This document shows, piece by piece, positions 58,555-64,000 of a stretch of DNA of 64,000 nt (within the stretch, counting starts at the first letter, position 1; the number at the start of each line of letters is the position of its first letter). This DNA comes from Pyxicephalus adspersus (taxonomy: Eukaryota > Chordata > Amphibia > Anura > Pyxicephalidae), in NCBI RefSeq assembly GCF_032062135.1, contig NC_092863.1, forward strand, positions 18,161,992 to 18,225,991, written 5' to 3'. The notes beneath the pieces were generated by a model. That model was not told the DNA's origin. It searched no databases and was given only the letters and a program-made list of their open reading frames with translations. Both the position numbers and the translations under genes were made by a program.

Positions 58555-60249
58555 TAATCTGTTTGGAGTGGCATTAAACTTAATAAAATGCAAGGAGGCA
58601 GCTCTTGTAGTTCTAATACAGAAGAGAAACTACAGTTTTAAAGCATCCTACAGCTATGATCGTTTACATTTCATTTTTTTTATACTCCAACTGTCTCCCC
58701 AACTCATTGCAATACACTAGGTTTTCATGCAGTGGTAATATTAGGTCCAGGGGCTTTGCAATAACCATAAAAAGCCAGCACCTTTTAACAGCATATAACT
58801 GCAAAAAACGTATGCATAAAATTAATGAATTTATTTATTATATTTTAACTATGCCTGCCTATATTTTAACAATAGTTTTTGATAAAATGATATGCCTATT
58901 TATATATTTTTTTATTTTGGGAAAAAATAGTGGTGGTGAAATAATAAAATCCCCTGCTTATTTCCACAATACGGTGCTTAGAGCATAGAACATTGTATCT
59001 GGGATTTAAAATTTTGTTTACTTGCAGACTATCATGCCAATGCACTTTATTACCCTAAACTATATACTAAAGTTTAACTATCTACAAAATGATCAATAAT
59101 TTGCTAGGTTTTGCATATCCTCTTAATAAAGACATTTGAAACTGGCTGATTTTCATGGACATATTTTCTGTATGTTTTTTTTTTTCTAGAGCACAAATTA
59201 GCATTCATAAAAATCTCACCAGTTTGTCCCCACATCATTTAGCAAAATTAACAAACATCGCATGACAAACAGCTTCAGTGAGCTATAAGGAAAAAAAAGT
59301 GTGCGCTCTTTTTGAGCCTTCTGGGTATTATCCCTCTACATTATGAAGCGAAGCGATATCAGACCTAGAGAGAGATATGATACCCAGAGTGTGCCAATTT
59401 GCCCGCCTCTCTTATTATGCTCCATTTCCTTCACATGTCTGGGATTGTCTCATACCCACCCTGAAGGAATCTGTAACCCAGAAAGGACGCTGCAATATTA
59501 TTTATAGGGGGATGCCCATATGTAGCAGAAGATTTATGGAGCATTATGAGATGCAGAGATCTTACACAGAACACTAGAAGGTCAAAGCCATCATCATGTG
59601 CAGTGCTGGAGAAAAAAAAGGTGAATGCTAACAGTATTTTAGTGAGATAATGTATAGGCAGAAATCTTTCCAAAATAACAGCTAGGGAAATACTTGCTTT
59701 TGCTCACATCGGGTACTGAACAAAAAAACGTGAACAAATATCCTTGCCCACTTGTCCCTAACAGAAGCACCCATTTATAATAAAAAAAAAGAAAAAAATG
59801 TTAAACTGATAACAGATTGACACTTATTTTTTCCCTTTTTTTTAAATTTGATTAAATACTTTTATTATGCTAGACTTATAGAAGGGCAATCAGATTTTGT
59901 GCAATGGTGACCAGTGCTTTCATTATCATACTATATGTACACTAACTTGAGAATGGGAAACTCCATTAACTTGAAAAAAGTAACTGATCCCCATATTTGG
60001 AAGAGACTTTTAATTCCCATTTAATTTAATTGCAGCCACATACTTTTTTAGTCACAACAAAAGATGCAGTCAATGTTTTTAAATTAAACACTGCTGACCT
60101 CCATTGTGACCAATTGCATTTGCTACTATCAAAGTGTGTGTTACAGAAGACCCAGCCATTTTGCTTTCACATTATCATTCATTCCCTATAAAAACATACT
60201 TTCACTAAGTGCTTCCTCGTTTAATAATGGTGGCCAAACCTTTATCCAT
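58555..60249. other. No gene recognised, possible conserved element at 59160-59560
   Basis: AT-rich at first. The part 59160-59560 has balanced composition and no repeat signature and might be conserved non-coding sequence, but I cannot test this here. Confidence 0.3.
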
Positions 60250-60397
60250 GGGCTCTATTTATAAAACAGGGAATCTATCATTACCTCAGAGGTTCCCTCA
60301 TGGGTCCATGTGTTCCATATGTTTCAATGGCAGTCATTGATTTCCACAAGGAAATGTTGGAGGAATTGTTAGATTCCCCATTTTATAAATAGAGCCC
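60250..60397. mobile_element. Short MITE with 38-bp inverted ends (148 bp)
   Basis: GGGCTCTATTTATAAAACAG and AATCTATCATTACCTC at the left pair with the inverse of the right end (GGGCTCTATTTATAAAATGG, AATCTAACAATTCCTC). About 33 of 38 positions match. No other copy is seen in the window. Confidence 0.8.
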
Positions 60398-62139
60398 CCA
60401 GTGTTTTACTAGTATAGTTGACTAAAATCGTTTTTATGGAAGACCTTATCCCCAGCCTTCACAATATTAGAGACAAATCTTAAGGGTTTGGTTCTGCTGG
60501 CAACAATATATAGATATCCCTGAGTACAGACCCCTGCCTGGACTCAACTTTGTGCCATTATATAAAGTATGTGACTTTAAAGTTCTGTGTGTATAATAAT
60601 ATATTGCACTCTTTGGACTCATTATGTTCCACTGGATACAATATTTCTAAAAATTGTTGATCATTCACTGCATGCCATGTTTTTGCCATTCCCCTTTTTT
60701 CTTTTTTTTTCTTGTTATTATTAGATGTTTGTTTTGTTGTACTTTATTTCTTTTAAAGTCAATAAACACAGAATGTTTTAAAAAAAGCAAAAAATAAAAA
60801 AATGGATTGAGATATATTTTGATTGGATTGTGTGTATGAAGTCTTTAGTTGAATGTAGATCTAAAAATCCAACAAAGTTCCCACATAGACAGCAAGAATC
60901 TCAAACAACCAGAAAAATTAAACAACCAACAACCAATAGATTGAACGAATACCCCAACATTATGAAAACACCTTCTCCACAGACTATTATAGTGTATTGT
61001 TTATTATTATCATTCTTTAAAGTCTGATATACACATTATCAATAGGAATTGCCTATTTCAAGAAGAATCTTGAGAATTATTTTGAATACCAAACGGTTTG
61101 GCTTTTTCAGAGTTGTTCTAATACCCATGACTGTATGTTTCTCTTCTGTTTATATGTAAATCGTTTTCCAAGGCCAGCCCTGCAGCATTAGTCCACGCTA
61201 AAAATGTGAGGGACATGTGACAATCTATAGCTGATGTACAACTAGAAACATTCACAAACCATTCATGAAAGCTATTTGGCTATTGTTTAGGGTCGCTGCA
61301 CATTTATACTATGTTAGTGATATCACCACTGTGACATTAACATTGCCTAAAGAGAGCAAATTCCATGTGACTATCACATAATGACCCTCTCATTTAATTC
61401 CTGCAGGCACATGAGGAGATGTGAGAATGTTTCTTGAGTCTAATGTATTATAGTTGCCATTTTTTTATTATCAGGCTGTCATACATGTTGTGTTTCACAT
61501 AAAAACCTTGCATGAATCCATTTTATTCTATTACATGACTGCCTATAATAATATAGAGTGTGTCAGTGGCTCTAATTGTAGACGCAACTGAAAATGTTGT
61601 CTTTAATAATGTCTTTAATGATGTTTTTAAATAATACAAGTATGCATTAATTACAGAGAGCGTATACTATCCAGCAAACCTGTTACTTTGCACTGAATGA
61701 GCAAAGTACAGTTTGTCTTTACTTTGGAACTCTCTAGCCCTTACCTCAGTGCCACTCATGTGATGTATGTGAGCCCCTTTACCATAGCTCACATGTTGGC
61801 CTGATCTTCTTCCAGCTTTGGTGTCTAAGACCATCTTGTTTGGATGACTCAGATTAAAATATCTAAAGCTCATAAGCATGGGAGGTATTTCACTCTAACA
61901 CCAAGACATGCCATAACTTTACATTTAGCTGAGCAGTATTTCAAGACTTGTCAGAGAATAATGGCCCACAAATAAAGCAGTGGCCCTATCGGAACATCAC
62001 TTCCTACACTGCAACCCATATCTTTCCTAATTTAAGATTACCTAACTTTATATTAATTCTTTTTACACTATATAAGCAAGTTAGAAATATGGACAGGTCT
62101 GTTTTATTTCTTTGTATTTCTTACCAGTCTTGCTGAAGT
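60398..62139. other. No gene recognised
   Basis: AT-rich. The stretch 61170-61460 is repeat-free and of balanced composition, but no function is visible. Confidence 0.35.
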
Positions 62140-62500
62140 AACTGGGAAGGAGCTGAGAGGAAATACAGAGTGATGAGCAGCCAATTAATCAATTGAAAAC
62201 ATTTTGGCGGGACATTTAACATCCAATCATAAAGTCCTGTTACCTTTACAAAGACCTGTCAGTTTGTAGTCTTATACACAACAGCTCCCACACAATTTAT
62301 CTGTATTTGGGGGGTTTTCCCCTACCTTGTGGGTAGATAATGTTTTACATGATTTAGGATGGTCAGTTCTGTTTGGTTTACAGGTTTTTAAAAAGCCTGG
62401 CTGTTGGGTAATATCAACCACTTGTTGGGTAGATAGTGGTTTACATGATTTAGGATAGTCAATTCTGCATAATTTATGGTAATTGAGTCTTGACAAATTA
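62140..62500 (+). repeat. Dispersed repeat E, copy 2, with internal 96-bp duplication
   Basis: Shares ordered blocks with 57660-57975 (TTTAACATCCAATCATAAAG, TGTTACCTTTACAAAGAC, GTGGGTAGATAATGTTTTAC). The segment GGGTAGATA...TTTACATGATTTAGGAT occurs at 62331 and again at 62427, a 96-bp period, so the copy contains a local tandem duplication absent from copy 1. Confidence 0.7.
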
Positions 62501-63090
62501 AGATTGTCGCCTAACCAGTGTTTACAGTTTTGATTTATAAATTCATAACATTTACATTAAATCTTAATCCAAGCTTTGATAACAGGCCACAGCCATAACT
62601 TGTCGACTTCTATATGTCTGATATTTCATTCATTTTATTTGTTGTTTATGAGTTCAATTTTGCATTCAAGTTTAGGTGGGGATGTAGAGTACCACATAAA
62701 AAGCTTGTATTGCAGAAGAGGTTACGGAAACTTTTCTGCAATAAAAGACTGCATTTAGCAATTTTATATAATATGAGTTTGCACTTTAGAATTACTCAGA
62801 AGCATGCTTTGCCCATCCTAATTGTTGCATTGATTTCTGCGTAGCTGACACACATTATGGCCCACGGTGGCAGAGCAGTCAGAGAAGGCACACAGCAACC
62901 CACATATCATATTGCTGACTTCCATTAACAAATTCTTGTGCACAGGAAAAACTTCCAGATGAATACTCTGTCTGCCATTGAAATCTGGCTGGGCATTTAT
63001 TGTTGCTGTAATGTGCACTTACAATTCACCTACTCTGGGTTTGTATACCTAGAACCAAAATAATTGCTGTGTAAAGCAGATGTAAAATAT
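62501..63090. other. No gene recognised
   Basis: Ordinary sequence. The part 62850-63040 is repeat-free with balanced composition. Confidence 0.35.
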
Positions 63091-63310
63091 TGGGTCATGC
63101 TATACATGCAAATCAGCAGCAACAGAATCGCCCAGGCGAAGGAACCTCTTTTCCTAATGCAATCTCTCATTTGCAAGCCGGAACATTGTTGAATCTCATT
63201 TGCTAGCAAAGATGCAATACAAGAGCAAGATCTGGCTACCGTGCTAGTAACTCTATAAGTGGTCTGTTGGAGATGGTAAAGCTGATGTCACACACGTGGA
63301 AGTGAACAGG
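63091..63310. promoter_or_regulatory. Candidate non-coding regulatory element
   Basis: A perfect octamer ATGCAAAT (63106-63113) is followed by CATTTGCAAGCC and CTCATTTGCTAGCAAAG, so several POU-type words occur within 110 bp. CACACGTGGAAGTG lies at 63291. Function is inferred from motif density only. Confidence 0.2.
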
Positions 63311-63439
63311 ACAGGTCTTAAAGTACTAACACAGACTAAGAAAACAGGTTGTTTACCCCCAAAATTTTGTATGCCTTCTGTTAACATTATATCTGATCAT
63401 GTTGGAGTCATACTAAAGCTAGGAGGAGGTTGGTACAGT

Positions 63440-63610
63440 TGACATGCAAAAATCCGGCAACCTCGGGATCCAAGGAGTGCTGGATGTTTGGAAATTTTGG
63501 ATTTTTAAAAGTTATACTTACCTCCACACACAGGCCAGCCTTCCTCTCGCAGCACCCACGGACATCTGGCACAGTTCCAGAGAGCAGGCAGCAGGAACGT
63601 TTCAACGTGT
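63440..63610 (-). mobile_element. Probable MITE fragment with splice-donor motif
   Basis: AAAAATCCGGCAACCTCGGG and GGATGTTTGGAAATTTTGGA precede a T/A-rich run and ACTTACCT (63516-63523), the inverse of AG/GTAAGT, followed by GC-richer sequence. The layout is that of the elements at 6353 and 35260. Ends are not determined. Confidence 0.4.
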
Positions 63611-63782
63611 ATTTAGTGTACTAAGCAAGATCTAACGGCTGTTTCTGCAGATCAGCGCCATCAAAACATCAGTGGCCAAACAGTGTACTGCAGTCCCTGT
63701 AGATGTTGTGACCTGTAGACATCATGGAGATGATGCTCAGGTGATGTTTTGTGTTCGTCAAATCATTGTCGTTAATCTTAGG

Positions 63783-64000
63783 GTACGGACACACGTCAGA
63801 TGTTTCTCGTCCGATAATCGCCTCAGGGCTGAAATCGGACAAGAATCTGGCGTGTGTCCAGACGACTGTCCTGCCAGATCCACAGGTGACACGGAACGAT
63901 CATAATGATAGTGAAGAGGAGAGAGCACAGCGGGGTGCCGCTCTGTTACTCTCCCCTCCTCATAGAGCAGAACAGCTCCGTATATACAGCACTCGTTCAT
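63783..64000 (+). mobile_element. Harbinger-like MITE (family B), runs off the window
   Basis: TTA precedes GGGTACGGACACACGTCAG. CTCGTCCGATAATCGCCTC, AGGGCTGAAATCGGAC and, near 63958, CCTCATAGAGCAGAACAG follow, the same blocks as in the 19612 and 37967 copies. The right end lies beyond 64000. Confidence 0.8.

Overview
This window looks like non-coding DNA from an anuran amphibian genome, probably a ranoid frog. The inference rests on AT-rich, CpG-poor sequence, no convincing complete protein-coding gene, and a dense mixture of repeats of frog type: MITEs with 'GATTTATTAAAGCTCTCC' ends, PIF/Harbinger-like MITEs with 'GGCTACGTACACACG' ends, hAT-like MITEs with 'TTTCTCAA' or 'GTCAAACTC' ends, TTAA-bounded MITEs, and a tRNA-headed SINE with a LINE-like tail. 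No bacterial, phage or CRISPR feature is present. Nearly every open reading frame is short, lacks codon structure, or lies inside a repeat. The window is best read as intergenic or large-intron sequence.

Layout. 1-12 kb: unique AT-rich DNA with a recent 35-bp duplication, several MITEs, a C-rich block near 8 kb, an AT microsatellite and one unassigned open stretch on the minus strand (9848-10057). 12-15 kb: a promoter-like cluster (palindromic E-box, TATA box, perfect DR1 repeat), then the 3' end of a decayed L2/CR1-type LINE with an ATT-rich tail. 18-19 kb: a degenerate 71-bp tandem array. 19-30 kb: Harbinger MITEs and a 64-bp satellite interrupted by an insertion. 33-41 kb: two LTR-like segments, a CpG-retaining island with an RFX X-box, hAT and Harbinger MITE pieces, and a complete TTAA-bounded MITE carrying promoter-like motifs and a consensus 5' splice site. 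42-47 kb: a V-SINE-type SINE, a purine-strand minisatellite, and a 1.2-kb fold-back element between 14-bp direct repeats. 53-64 kb: a 22-bp satellite with 66-bp higher-order order, a 786-bp hAT-like element, further MITEs and a pair of related 0.3-kb repeats.

How the parts relate. The LINE relic near 13 kb and the SINE near 42.7 kb share the same 3' end and ATT-rich tail, as expected for a SINE mobilised by its partner LINE. Several unrelated-looking MITEs each carry a good splice-donor sequence, so they could act as mobile first exons or exon traps. No host gene is confidently assigned, and I found no clear new gene system.
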